From the NCBI GenBank assembly GCA_016756855.1, contig JAESPD010000041.1, positions 1-33,537 on the forward strand: a stretch of 33,537 nucleotides of DNA, read 5' to 3'. Below, in pieces: positions 1 to 7,694 of the stretch; positions within the stretch are counted from its first letter, which is position 1, and every line of letters starts with the position of its first letter. The notes below the pieces were generated by a model, which saw only the letters and a list, made by a program, of their open reading frames with translations, was not told the origin of the DNA and did no database searches. Source of the stretch: a gamma proteobacterium endosymbiont of Lamellibrachia anaximandri (GTDB lineage Bacteria; Pseudomonadota; Gammaproteobacteria; Chromatiales; Chromatiaceae). Made by a program: the position numbers and the translations under genes.

Positions 1-69
1 TCCCAGACCGTATGGCTGCCTCGTTTGTAATCTTCCATCTCTGAAGCATAGCCCAACTGACCTATCCGT

Positions 70-81
70 CGCCTAAAGGCG
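70..81. repeat. Short hairpin, possible IS200/IS605-type end remnant
   Basis: CGCC-TAAA-GGCG forms a perfect 4-bp stem with a 4-base loop and is followed directly by AGGGGTTTA. Subterminal hairpins followed by such a sequence are typical of IS200/IS605-family right ends. The family link is an inference from appearance only. Confidence 0.3.
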
Positions 82-86
82 AGGGG

Positions 87-115
87 TTTACGGATCCCCT
101 ATCGGGGACTCTAAA
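87..115. repeat. Imperfect inverted repeat TTTA..TCCCC-TATC-GGGGA..TAAA
   Basis: The arms TTTACGGATCCCC and GGGGACTCTAAA pair imperfectly around the loop TATC; the core CCCC/GGGG stem at 96-107 is perfect. It sits 6 bases after the preceding hairpin. It could be part of a decayed mobile element end or a transcript-end structure. There is no U-tract, so I do not call it a terminator. Confidence 0.35.
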
Positions 116-180
116 TATGATGCGAATGGGTTTATTTGGACTGCTTGATCAAAACGAAACCGAACTCACCGACTCAACTA

Positions 181-201
181 CCCCGCTGCAAGCAGACGCG
201 G
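181..201. repeat. Degenerate hairpin CCCCGCTGC-AA-GCAG..CG..GG
   Basis: CCCCGCTGC (181-189), loop AA, then GCAGACGCGG (192-201) makes a long stem with one bulged A (196) and one mismatch (199). It is followed by TATTTATTT. Perfect versions of this hairpin (CCCCGC...GCGGGG) are common at IS200/IS605-type ends, so this looks like a mutated copy. This is pattern recognition; no element can be delimited. Confidence 0.3.
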
Positions 202-307
202 TATTTATTTGTGAGAGCAGCGCCCCGCCACAATGACTCCGCAGATAGGTAAATCGCGATGAGGGCGCCTCTCACAGCATGTTGTGGGGAGTTACACCCA
301 AAGCGAT

Positions 308-1213
308 TTAATCGACAGCAATACTCTGCATGGCGAGATGACCTGAGCGACCTTCAAGTTCGCCCCAGCCGATCTGGTGCTTGGGCAAAGCGGCAAGATC
401 CAGGGAATCATAGGTATCCCCCACAGCCTGGACAGTTCCCTCGAAGCCTTTCCACATCACCAGCAGTTTCTCCATGGTCGACAGCAACTGCATCCCTTCC
501 AGTTCAGCATGTAGCGTGTAGACGTGGCCATTAGGCAGGATATGCTGGCTCTCCGCATAGATGTATTCGTGTACATTCTCTTCGGTGATGCCGTCGCGAC
601 CGATTAACTCATCAAGGGTAGGAAGCGTGGTGGGAATCTGCGGACATGTGGATTCGATGCCCTGCAGTACAGGAAAAAAGGCACTCTTGCCACGGACATC
701 ACTGGCGTATTTCAAACAGGCCTCCTCCTCCCATTTCAAGGTATGGGCATTGAGTTGCCAGCCTGCGGCACCGTGAGTCGTCGCAGCATGGCCGAAGACT
801 TCCTGGAAGGTCTCTGCCGCCAGATCCAGCTCTCGACGGGTCCATTGCTCATCCTTGTGGGCAACATAATCCTGCCAGCGCACATGATCGTAACAGTGAA
901 TGCCCACCTCGTGACCTGCCTCGGCCACTGAGCGCATCACATCACCCGCCTTGCGGCTGATGTGCGGTCCAGGCAGCAGCACACCGTACATCAGGGTTTT
1001 GAGGCCATAGTTGCTGGCCACTGAGGTACGTCGTACCTTTTGCAGAAACCCAGGACGGAAGATGCGCCGCAGGGCACGGCCGGTGTGGTCCGGTCCCAGG
1101 CTGAAGAGAAAGGTGGCGCGTACTTGATATTCGTCGAACAGGCGCAACAACGCCGGCACCCCTTCCAGGGTGCCGCGATAGGTGTCTACGTCAACTTTAA
1201 GTGCGACTGTCAT
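308..1213 (-). CDS. arnD: ArnD-like undecaprenyl-phosphate L-Ara4FN deformylase
   Basis: Polysaccharide deacetylase (NodB-fold) enzyme that removes the formyl group from undecaprenyl-phosphate-4-deoxy-4-formamido-L-arabinose, giving the L-Ara4N donor used by ArnT. About 301 residues, against 296 in E. coli ArnD. The metal/catalytic Asp pair is visible as KVDVDT (D8, D10), and the second metal motif as GIHCYDH (H106, D109, H110). Resemblance to ArnD runs along the N-terminal half (VDVDTYRGTLEGVP, then FSLGPD). I chose ATG at 1213; a TTG three codons upstream (1222) is less likely and nothing resembling family sequence is lost. It is the last arn gene and is separated from arnA by 122 bases holding two REP-like palindromes, with no good ribosome binding site, so its expression may be lower or separately controlled. 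Confidence 0.9.
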   Translation of the reverse strand: MTVALKVDVDTYRGTLEGVPALLRLFDEYQVRATFLFSLGPDHTGRALRRIFRPGFLQKVRRTSVASNYGLKTLMYGVLLPGPHISRKAGDVMRSVAEAGHEVGIHCYDHVRWQDYVAHKDEQWTRRELDLAAETFQEVFGHAATTHGAAGWQLNAHTLKWEEEACLKYASDVRGKSAFFPVLQGIESTCPQIPTTLPTLDELIGRDGITEENVHEYIYAESQHILPNGHVYTLHAELEGMQLLSTMEKLLVMWKGFEGTVQAVGDTYDSLDLAALPKHQIGWGELEGRSGHLAMQSIAVD

Positions 1214-1224
1214 TGGCGGCAATC

Positions 1225-1255
1225 GTAGGCCGATTCAAGCATAGCGGAACCGGCA
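1225..1255 (+). repeat. REP-like palindrome, copy 1 (degenerate)
   Basis: GTAGGCC..TTCAAGCATAGCGG..CGGCA matches copy 4 near 32267 at most positions, including the AAGCATAGCGG centre, but its stem is degraded (GATTC against GGAACC). It faces copy 2 at 1282-1314 in inverted orientation, an arrangement like a BIME (paired REP elements). It lies directly upstream of arnD. Confidence 0.6.
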
Positions 1256-1281
1256 AGCACCGACCGTTGCGCCAAGCCTTT

Positions 1282-1314
1282 TGCCTGATCCGCTGCGCTT
1301 GATCAGGCCTACAG
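1282..1314 (-). repeat. REP-like palindrome, copy 2
   Basis: GCCTGATC (1283-1290), ten-base loop CGCTGCGCTT, GATCAGGC (1301-1308), then CTACA. The stem is a perfect 8-bp inverted repeat. The same sequence appears at 12441-12478, and in the opposite orientation at 32267-32298. It lies between arnA (decarboxylase) and arnD inside the operon, where it could act as an mRNA 3'-end stabiliser or partial terminator. Confidence 0.75.
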
Positions 1315-1335
1315 ATCCAGGTTGCCAAACCCAGA

Positions 1336-2379
1336 TCAATCGTCGAGCAGCGCGCTGGCTTCGGCGACCTCGTGACGATAGGCTTCGAAGATCTTGCGCA
1401 GTGCGTCACGCACCTCAACCTTGGGCGCCCAATCCAGCTCCTCTTTAGTATTGCCGATATGAGGAACACGAGTCTGAATATCCTGATAACCCTCGCCGTA
1501 GTATTTTCCGGAGGAGACCTCCAGAAGTTCGACCTTCGCGGCGCCAGGCGCATACTCTGGAAACTCTTTGGCAATCTCGACCATCATCTCCGCCAGTTCA
1601 CGCACCGACAGATCGTTGGCTGGGTTACCGATGTTATAGATATTGCCAAGAGCACAGTCGTCCTTGTTTTCGATGATCTTCATCAGCGCGCTGATGCCAT
1701 CACTGAAGTCGGTAAAGCTGCGGCGCTGGCTGCCGCCGTCAACCAACTGGATCGGCTCGCCGCGCGCTATGTGACCCAGGAACTGGGTAACCACCCGCGA
1801 ACTGCCCTCTTTCGGTGTGTGGATGCTGTCGAGGCCGGGACCAATCCAGTTGAAGGGGCGGAACAGGGTGTACTCAAGTCCTTCCTGCTGGCCGTAGGCG
1901 CTGATCACCCGATCCATCAACTGTTTGGCGCAAGAGTAGATCCAGCGTGGCTTGGTCAGCGGACCCAGCACCAGATTGGACTCATAGGGATGAAATTCAC
2001 TGTCCGCCGACATGCCGTAGACCTCAGAGGTCGACGGGAACAGCACCCGCTTGCCGTATTCGACACAGGCCCGCACGATTGGCAGATTGGCCTCAAAATC
2101 AAGTTCAAAAACCGCTAGTGGGTTGGTGACATAGGTGGCGGGGGTAGCGATCGCCACCAGAGGCAGAATCACATCACACTTCTTGACGTGGTACTCCACC
2201 CACTCATGGTTGATAGTGATATCACCCTCGAAGAAGTGGAAACGTTCGTGGTCAACGAACTCCTGCACCCGTTCGGAATGCATATCCATGCCGTAGACAT
2301 TCCAGTCGGTGGTTTCGAGGATACGGCGGGACAGATGGTGTCCGATAAAGCCGTTTACGCCCAAAATCAGGATATTCAT
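1336..2379 (-). CDS. arnA: ArnA C-terminal-type UDP-glucuronate decarboxylase
   Basis: NAD-dependent short-chain dehydrogenase-type enzyme equal to the C-terminal domain of E. coli ArnA: it oxidises and decarboxylates UDP-glucuronate to UDP-4-keto-pentose (UDP-L-Ara4O). 347 residues. Visible: Rossmann motif GVNGFIG (residues 7-13), STSEVYG (116-122) carrying the Ser/Glu pair equivalent to S433/E434 of ArnA, YSCAK (Y148, K152), the PFNWIGP signature (175-181), and QRRSFTD with R220 equivalent to R619. The start ATG at 2379 has a GGAGAAG ribosome binding site. In E. coli this domain is fused behind the formyltransferase; here it is a free-standing gene 34 bases downstream of it. The closeness of the two genes supports the same pathway assignment. 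Confidence 0.92.
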   Translation of the reverse strand: MNILILGVNGFIGHHLSRRILETTDWNVYGMDMHSERVQEFVDHERFHFFEGDITINHEWVEYHVKKCDVILPLVAIATPATYVTNPLAVFELDFEANLPIVRACVEYGKRVLFPSTSEVYGMSADSEFHPYESNLVLGPLTKPRWIYSCAKQLMDRVISAYGQQEGLEYTLFRPFNWIGPGLDSIHTPKEGSSRVVTQFLGHIARGEPIQLVDGGSQRRSFTDFSDGISALMKIIENKDDCALGNIYNIGNPANDLSVRELAEMMVEIAKEFPEYAPGAAKVELLEVSSGKYYGEGYQDIQTRVPHIGNTKEELDWAPKVEVRDALRKIFEAYRHEVAEASALLDD

Positions 2380-2413
2380 AGCAGATGCTTCTCCAGTTTC
2401 ACTATATTCAAGG

Positions 2414-3343
2414 TCAGAGCTTCAGTTCATCACCGAACTGTTGGCTAAATGCGGATTCGTCCAGCACCTCACCATCAAGCTCCAAACGGGTCAATTCGAT
2501 TCGTCTTTCATCGGCACAGTCCGCATAACAGCGGCCGCCCGCCCAGTACAGCCGGGTATTATCGCCTGTTCCTGTCTCATTGCGCCAGTAACTGCCCATC
2601 AACAGCAGTTTTTTTCCTTCCACGCGGGTAAATGCCCCCGGATAGGGAGGGGCCACCGCCCGGATCAGGTTGTGGATCTGCCAGGCGCTCCGGCTCCAAT
2701 CCACCAAGCCATCTTCCGGCCTGCGACCACCAAAGTAACTGCCAGCCAGAAGATCCATCGGGGTCGCTTCCAGCGAGCCATTCAGCAGACCCGGCAGCGA
2801 CCTGGACAGGACAGTCTCTGCGGCACAAACCAGTTTTGAAAACAGATCCAACGCCGTGTCGTTGGGCAGGATGGTCACCGCCTGCTGGTCGACCAGATCA
2901 CCCGCATCGGGTTTGATCTCCATACGGTGCAGACTGGCACCGCTCTGGGTCTCACCATGAACTATCGCCCAGTTCACCGGCACGCGCCCACGGTAGTGCG
3001 GCAGCAGGGAACCGTGCATGTTGTAGGCACCCTGATGGGGGATTGACAGCAGATCAGCCTTGAGCATGTGCCGATAGTAGAAGGAGAAGAATAGATCCGG
3101 CTCACAGCTACTCACCCGCTCGACCACTTCGGGCATGTTGGGATCATCCGGCGTAATCACTGGAATACCCGCCCGCCCGGCCAGTTCGGCGACGGATTCC
3201 CACCAGATAGTTTCGTCGGGATTATCCTGATGTGTCACCACCAATCTAACATCCACCCCCTGAGCCAACAACACAGAGAGACAACGCACACCCACCTGAT
3301 GGTATGCAAAGACCACTGCACTACGCGGAGCAACCGCCTCCAC
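2414..3343 (-). CDS. arnA: ArnA N-terminal-type UDP-L-Ara4N formyltransferase
   Basis: 10-formyltetrahydrofolate-dependent formyltransferase corresponding to the N-terminal domain of ArnA; it formylates UDP-L-Ara4N before transfer to undecaprenyl phosphate. 309 residues, the size of the isolated E. coli domain. The catalytic triad is visible: N108 and H110 in NMHGSLLPHYRG, and D146 in PDAGD. A C-terminal OB-fold-like part follows (APPYPGAFTR around 230-239). The start is GTG at 3343, giving a one-base overlap with the arnC stop codon (TAGTG), so translation is probably coupled. Split from the decarboxylase, unlike E. coli. A generic Met-tRNA formyltransferase or another sugar formyltransferase is unlikely given the arn neighbours. 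Confidence 0.9.
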   Translation of the reverse strand: MEAVAPRSAVVFAYHQVGVRCLSVLLAQGVDVRLVVTHQDNPDETIWWESVAELAGRAGIPVITPDDPNMPEVVERVSSCEPDLFFSFYYRHMLKADLLSIPHQGAYNMHGSLLPHYRGRVPVNWAIVHGETQSGASLHRMEIKPDAGDLVDQQAVTILPNDTALDLFSKLVCAAETVLSRSLPGLLNGSLEATPMDLLAGSYFGGRRPEDGLVDWSRSAWQIHNLIRAVAPPYPGAFTRVEGKKLLLMGSYWRNETGTGDNTRLYWAGGRCYADCADERRIELTRLELDGEVLDESAFSQQFGDELKL

Positions 3344-4323
3344 TAGGCTTCGTCCCCGGTTTCAGGTTGGCCATTTTTCTCAAGCACCATGCGCACCAGG
3401 TAGCGGGGACGCCCACGGGCCTGCACATAGATGCGGCCCACATATTCACCCAGCAGGCCGATACCGAAGAGCAGAATACCGATCAGAAAGAAGACGATGG
3501 CGAACAGGGTGAACACACCCTCCACTTCCGGCCCCACAATAAGACGCCGCAGCACCAGAAAGAGCACGAAGGCAAAAGAGACGATGGAGATTCCCACCCC
3601 CACTAGGGAGAAGACCTGTAGCGGCATCAGTGAAAAGCCGGTCATCAGATCGAAGTTGAGATGGATGAGTTTATAGAGCGGGTATTTCGACTCACCGGCC
3701 GCCCGCTCTTCGTGCTCCACAACCACCTCAATCGGGTTACCGGAATAGAGGTAGGCCAGCGCAGGGATAAAGGTGTTCGACTCTTTGGAATCGAGGATTG
3801 CGTTGATGATGTCCCGATCATAACCACGCAGCATGCAGCCCTGGTCGGTCATATGGATGTTAGTGATGCGCTCGCGCAACCGGTTCATCGCCTTGGAGGC
3901 GATATCCCGCCAGACGCTGTCCTGCCGGTTGCGGCGGATGGAGCCGACATAGTCGTGCCCCTTATCCAGTTCGGCCAGCAGCTTGCCGATCTCTTCCGGC
4001 GGATTCTGCAGATCGGCATCCAGGGTCACCACAAAACTGCCACGGCACTGCTCGAACCCCGCGATGATGGCCGCATGCTGACCGGCGTTGGCGCGCAGGC
4101 AGACCACTCGGGTCTCCTCAGGGCGCACCTGATACTGCTTGCGCAACAGCGCAACTGAACGATCACGGCTGCCGTCATCGATAAAGATGATTTCATAGCT
4201 GCGCCCCAGCGCATCCAGCGCCGGATAGAGCCGGGAAAATAGCGACGGCAGTACCGCCTCTTCGTTATAGACCGGGATCACAACCGACAGATCGGGACTC
4301 CCTTCCAAAGTTTGCTCCGTCAT
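3343..4323 (-). CDS. arnC: ArnC undecaprenyl-phosphate L-Ara4FN transferase
   Basis: GT2-family glycosyltransferase that moves 4-deoxy-4-formamido-L-arabinose from UDP to undecaprenyl phosphate at the inner face of the cytoplasmic membrane. 326 residues, the family's usual size. Visible: VVIPVYNEE at the N terminus (14-22), IDDGSRD (48-54), and the metal-binding DADLQNPPEE (102-111). Two membrane helices occupy about 233-262 and 270-295, as in ArnC and related DPM1/GtrB-type enzymes. The ATG at 4323 overlaps the arnB stop by four bases (ATGA), so translation is coupled. Relatives such as GtrB share this fold; the assignment rests on the arn context. Confidence 0.92.
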   Translation of the reverse strand: MTEQTLEGSPDLSVVIPVYNEEAVLPSLFSRLYPALDALGRSYEIIFIDDGSRDRSVALLRKQYQVRPEETRVVCLRANAGQHAAIIAGFEQCRGSFVVTLDADLQNPPEEIGKLLAELDKGHDYVGSIRRNRQDSVWRDIASKAMNRLRERITNIHMTDQGCMLRGYDRDIINAILDSKESNTFIPALAYLYSGNPIEVVVEHEERAAGESKYPLYKLIHLNFDLMTGFSLMPLQVFSLVGVGISIVSFAFVLFLVLRRLIVGPEVEGVFTLFAIVFFLIGILLFGIGLLGEYVGRIYVQARGRPRYLVRMVLEKNGQPETGDEA

Positions 4324-5441
4324 GGAGTGACTTCTCCGCTAAGTAGTTTGTTCAGCGCATCGCATACCTGATCCACATCCTCATCGGACATCGCGGGAAA
4401 CAGGGGCAGGGTCAGCGTCTGTTCACCGATCCGCTCTGCAACCGGAAAATCACCCGGCCCATAACCGTAGTGCCGATAGAGGGAAAACAGATGCATCGCA
4501 GGATAGTGGATACCGGTTCCGACACCCATCGTCTGCAGTTGTTCCTGAAAGGCCTTGCGGGAGGTGCCGAGGGAGAGATAGTCGATACAGACGGCGAACA
4601 TATGCCAGCTGTGTCCCGGCACATCTTTGGGTATCACCATCGCCGAATGTTTGGGCAGTCGCTCGATATAACGCAGCGCCAATTCACGGCGACGGTGGTT
4701 GAAACCCTCCAGCTTGGGTAGCTGAACCAAACCCATGGCAGCCCCCACATCCGGCATATTCATCTTGCCGCCCCACTCCGGCACATCCATCCCGCCCTCG
4801 TCATCCCGTTCGATTCCATGGAAGCGAATGCGTTCGATGCGGCGGATAAACTGGGGATCACTACTGGCCAGTGCGCCCCCTTCGATGGTGGTGATATTCT
4901 TGTTCGGATGGAAACTGAAACAGACCGGATTACCGGAGGCGCCGACTTTGTGGCCGCCGATACCGGCGCCGATCGCCTGAGCGGCATCCTCGATTACCAG
5001 CAGATTGTTCCGCTCTGCCAGATCGTAAATGGCATGCATCTCCACCGCCACTCCTGCAAAATGGACCGGCATGATGGCGCGGGCGCGAGGTGTCAACACA
5101 GCTTCAACGCCCTTCACCGTGAGATTGCGACTCACCGGATCCACATCCACGAAAACCGGCGTGGCACCCACTCGAACGATGACATTGGCGCTGGCGGTAA
5201 AACTCATGGCGGGGAGGATCACCTCATCCCCGGATCCGACACCGGAAGCGATGAGGGCTGCTTCCAGGGCGCTGGTCCCTGAATTGAAGGCACGAACCAA
5301 AACGCCGCCGCCAATATAGGCCTCCAGCGCCGCTTCGAAAGCCTGCACCTTGGGACCAGTGGTGATCCAGCCGGACTCCAGCACCTCCTTTATGGCCTGC
5401 TGCTCTTCCTCACCAATCGTGGGACGGGTAAACGGCAACAT
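4320..5441 (-). CDS. arnB: ArnB UDP-L-Ara4O aminotransferase
   Basis: PLP-dependent DegT/DnrJ/EryC1-type aminotransferase that converts UDP-L-Ara4O to UDP-L-Ara4N using glutamate. 373 residues, close to the usual 379-385. Visible: the N-terminal LPFTRPTIGEEE, the cofactor-binding NSGTSALEAAL (53-63), VIEDAAQAIGA with D152, and the Schiff-base lysine K181 in FHPNKNITTIEGGAL. The start ATG at 5441 has a clear AGGAG seven bases upstream, and only two bases separate it from the arnE/F-like stop codon. Sugar aminotransferases from other pathways look similar; the neighbouring arnC and split arnA decide the call. Confidence 0.92.
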   Translation of the reverse strand: MLPFTRPTIGEEEQQAIKEVLESGWITTGPKVQAFEAALEAYIGGGVLVRAFNSGTSALEAALIASGVGSGDEVILPAMSFTASANVIVRVGATPVFVDVDPVSRNLTVKGVEAVLTPRARAIMPVHFAGVAVEMHAIYDLAERNNLLVIEDAAQAIGAGIGGHKVGASGNPVCFSFHPNKNITTIEGGALASSDPQFIRRIERIRFHGIERDDEGGMDVPEWGGKMNMPDVGAAMGLVQLPKLEGFNHRRRELALRYIERLPKHSAMVIPKDVPGHSWHMFAVCIDYLSLGTSRKAFQEQLQTMGVGTGIHYPAMHLFSLYRHYGYGPGDFPVAERIGEQTLTLPLFPAMSDEDVDQVCDALNKLLSGEVTP

Positions 5442-5443
5442 AG

Positions 5444-5815
5444 TCAGCTCCTGGCCAGGATAAACACGCCGAGGATGATGACCCCGATACCAGAGAGGCG
5501 CGCAATGCTCAGTACTTCACCAAACAACGCCCAGGCGGCAAATGCATTCACCACATAACCGATGGAGAGCATCGGGTAGGCAATCGATACATCCACTCGT
5601 GAGAGCGCCAGAATCCATACGATGACACTGATGCCGTAACAGAAGAGCCCGACCCAGAGCCAGGGTTCTCCCATCAGCCGCAGGGCCACAGCGCCGGAGT
5701 CGGCCATTTTCAGTTCGATGGCCCCCATGCTGTTCACGCTCGCCTTTAGTGCCAGCTGTGCGACGGCGTTGAGCAGCACACCGGTCAAAATCAGGGAAAA
5801 ACTCACCAGGTTCAT
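5444..5815 (-). CDS. ArnE/ArnF-type small multidrug-like transporter
   Basis: Small EamA/SMR-type membrane protein with four predicted helices (about residues 4-24, 49-70, 73-94, 99-121). In arn operons ArnE and ArnF are proposed to form a heterodimeric flippase carrying undecaprenyl-phosphate-L-Ara4N across the inner membrane. At 123 residues it is a typical length. Only one such gene is present, so either it works as a homodimer or the partner is elsewhere. The ATG at 5815 overlaps the arnT stop by four bases. I cannot tell ArnE from ArnF by eye, so I give no symbol. Confidence 0.8.
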   Translation of the reverse strand: MNLVSFSLILTGVLLNAVAQLALKASVNSMGAIELKMADSGAVALRLMGEPWLWVGLFCYGISVIVWILALSRVDVSIAYPMLSIGYVVNAFAAWALFGEVLSIARLSGIGVIILGVFILARS

Positions 5816-7455
5816 CGGCGTATCACCGCTAGTTTGCGTGGATCTCTGTAGATAATCTGCATCGGCATCTCATCAAAGTTGAATCTCGAAAAACTCTCTG
5901 CATCAAAAACAGCTATGGCCTGCTCATCCTGCATCCAGCGCGATTTAAACTCAGCGAAACTCGGAATCCATTTCTCTGGTTCCTGACGAATGCCCATATC
6001 CAGTTCACTGCGCATAATGGCCAGTTGCACAGGTTTTCCGAGATAGAAGGGCAATGACTGAGGATAGGTCTCCACAGTATAAACCGGGGCACCGGCATCG
6101 ACATAAGGGCGAATCTGCTCAGCCAACGTCCGACTGGAACGGGAACTGCTCAGAGTCTGATAACCCCAGGAGAGCAGTTGCACTGAAAGCAATGCGGTCA
6201 ACGCCAGCGCAGTTATGGCCTTTGGTCCGGCAGCACCAAAATGCCTCACAAGCCAGAAACCACCAAACATCAGCCCTGTCGCGGCCAACCACCAGGGGCG
6301 ATAGGTATGGAGCAATTCAGCCGGCAGTGCACTGGTTGCAACCAGATCTATCTGCCAGGCAGCAACCAGAAACACCAGACCCACAACCGGCATCAGCCAG
6401 ATCTCCGGACCAAGACGGGAATTTTCCGCCAGCGTTTTTCCGATCATCAGGGACAGCGCGGGAAACATCGGCAGCAGATAGGCGGGTAGTTGGGAACTGC
6501 CCATGAAAAAAAAGACGAAAATAAATACCGCGAAAACCCAGAGAAAGCGGATGGGATCGAAAACAGCGGCTTTGGCGGGCAACCAGGCAAAATCCGGTTT
6601 AAACAGATTTTTCGTCACCGCGCTGACCCAGGGCACTGCGCCCAGCAGCAGAATGGCGAGAAGATACCACCAGGGCTTGTCCCGCATATGAACCGTGGAG
6701 GTATAACGGTCGAAGTGTTCGTGGATAAAGAAGAACTCCGGGAATTCCGGGTTCGCCAGACTGACGGCGATAAACCAGGGAGCGGTCACCAGCAGAAAGA
6801 GCAACAGCCCCTTGCCCAGGTGAAGATGCTTCCAGAGCGCCCAGTCCCGCATCCACAGCGAGTAGAGCACAATTGCCGCACCGGGCAAAACCAGGCCGAT
6901 CAACCCCTTCGTCAGGGTAGCGATGCCCAGGGCGGCCCAACCCAACAGCATCCAGTTTCGCACCTGGGTCAGATTATCCCGGTTCGACTGGGCGATCAGC
7001 AGCGCCCCGACACCAATGCCGAGAAACACGCTGACGGTCATGTCCAGCGTGATGATATGCCCCATTGCCACATAGAGCAGTCCACTTATCGACACAAGAA
7101 AGGCGTAGAACCCCGCCGTCTCTCCCCAGAGCCTGCCCGCCACAAACATCACCCAGAGCGCGCCCAGAAAAGAGATCAGCGCCACCCAGAGCCGGGCTGT
7201 CGCGTTGCTCTCGCCAAACAGGGAGAAGCTGACCGCCGTCATCCAGTACTGGAAAACAGGCTTTTCAAAATATTTGAGGTCGTTGAGCCGGGGCGTGGTC
7301 CAGTCGCCGGTCGCCACCATCTCACGGGGGATTTCCGCATAACGCCCCTCGTCAGGCTCCATCAGGTCGCGGTATCCGAGCAGGGAGAACCAGATCACCG
7401 CAGCAATCGCCACGATCATCCATTTGGTGCTGGAGGTAATGGTGAGATCAGACAT
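5812..7455 (-). CDS. arnT: ArnT lipid A L-Ara4N transferase
   Basis: GT-C-fold integral membrane glycosyltransferase (PMT/ArnT family) that transfers L-Ara4N from undecaprenyl phosphate to lipid A phosphates in the periplasmic leaflet, conferring resistance to polymyxin and cationic peptides. 547 residues, against 550 in E. coli. The signature EPDEGRYAEIPREM (33-46) carries the acidic catalytic residues, and the downstream YFEKPVFQYW matches ArnT. A dozen or so hydrophobic segments follow, then a hydrophilic periplasmic C-terminal domain. It is the first gene of the operon, while in E. coli it follows arnA and arnD. ATG at 7455 is chosen; the upstream sequence has no good Shine-Dalgarno motif. 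Other PMT-type transferases share the EPDE motif, but the context fixes the identity. Confidence 0.92.
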   Translation of the reverse strand: MSDLTITSSTKWMIVAIAAVIWFSLLGYRDLMEPDEGRYAEIPREMVATGDWTTPRLNDLKYFEKPVFQYWMTAVSFSLFGESNATARLWVALISFLGALWVMFVAGRLWGETAGFYAFLVSISGLLYVAMGHIITLDMTVSVFLGIGVGALLIAQSNRDNLTQVRNWMLLGWAALGIATLTKGLIGLVLPGAAIVLYSLWMRDWALWKHLHLGKGLLLFLLVTAPWFIAVSLANPEFPEFFFIHEHFDRYTSTVHMRDKPWWYLLAILLLGAVPWVSAVTKNLFKPDFAWLPAKAAVFDPIRFLWVFAVFIFVFFFMGSSQLPAYLLPMFPALSLMIGKTLAENSRLGPEIWLMPVVGLVFLVAAWQIDLVATSALPAELLHTYRPWWLAATGLMFGGFWLVRHFGAAGPKAITALALTALLSVQLLSWGYQTLSSSRSSRTLAEQIRPYVDAGAPVYTVETYPQSLPFYLGKPVQLAIMRSELDMGIRQEPEKWIPSFAEFKSRWMQDEQAIAVFDAESFSRFNFDEMPMQIIYRDPRKLAVIRR

Positions 7456-7678
7456 CTATCGGGCCGGGAAACCTGGAGGTGAAAAAACCGGGCATGATAG
7501 CGGTTGTTCCGTAATAAAACCAGAAATTCAGTAGATTATGCGACGTTTGAGCTATGCTGGATTCTTATTCGGCATATCGCCATGCCTCACTCCCTCAGGG
7601 TTTGCATCGCAAGAATCGATGGCGGCAGGTTTCATGGCAGGCGCAATTATCAGGGCCTGTTAACACTATGCGGATGCC

Positions 7679-7694
7679 GACTGAAACTTCAGTC
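7679..7694. repeat. Perfect dyad GACTGAA-AC-TTCAGTC
   Basis: A 7-bp perfect inverted repeat with a two-base centre overlaps the trhP stop codon. It lacks a U-tract on either strand, so it could be an operator-like dyad or a weak 3'-end hairpin. I see no further support. Confidence 0.3.

Larger units (their letters stand above)
1..307. other. Gene-free left end with decayed hairpins
   Basis: I find no convincing gene in these 307 bases. The stretch holds three stem-loops (listed separately at 70-81, 87-115 and 181-201). Their style, short GC-rich hairpins followed by GGGGTTTA or GGTATTTA, resembles the ends of IS200/IS605-type elements, but no transposase or TnpB reading frame is visible. A short open frame at the very left edge ends at the TAA at 74-76 and could be the tail of a gene lying outside the window; it is too short to identify. 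The region is downstream of the arn operon, so it may also carry that operon's transcript end. Confidence 0.5.

Noticed and set aside
6490-7482. Open frame of about 330 codons opposite arnT
   Set aside because: It mirrors arnT codons; arnT has its signature motif and membrane topology.
7456-7600. Promoter for the arn operon
   Set aside because: TATCAT at 7494-7499 (minus strand) has no convincing -35 partner, and CATAAT further upstream does not pair well either, so I do not call a promoter.
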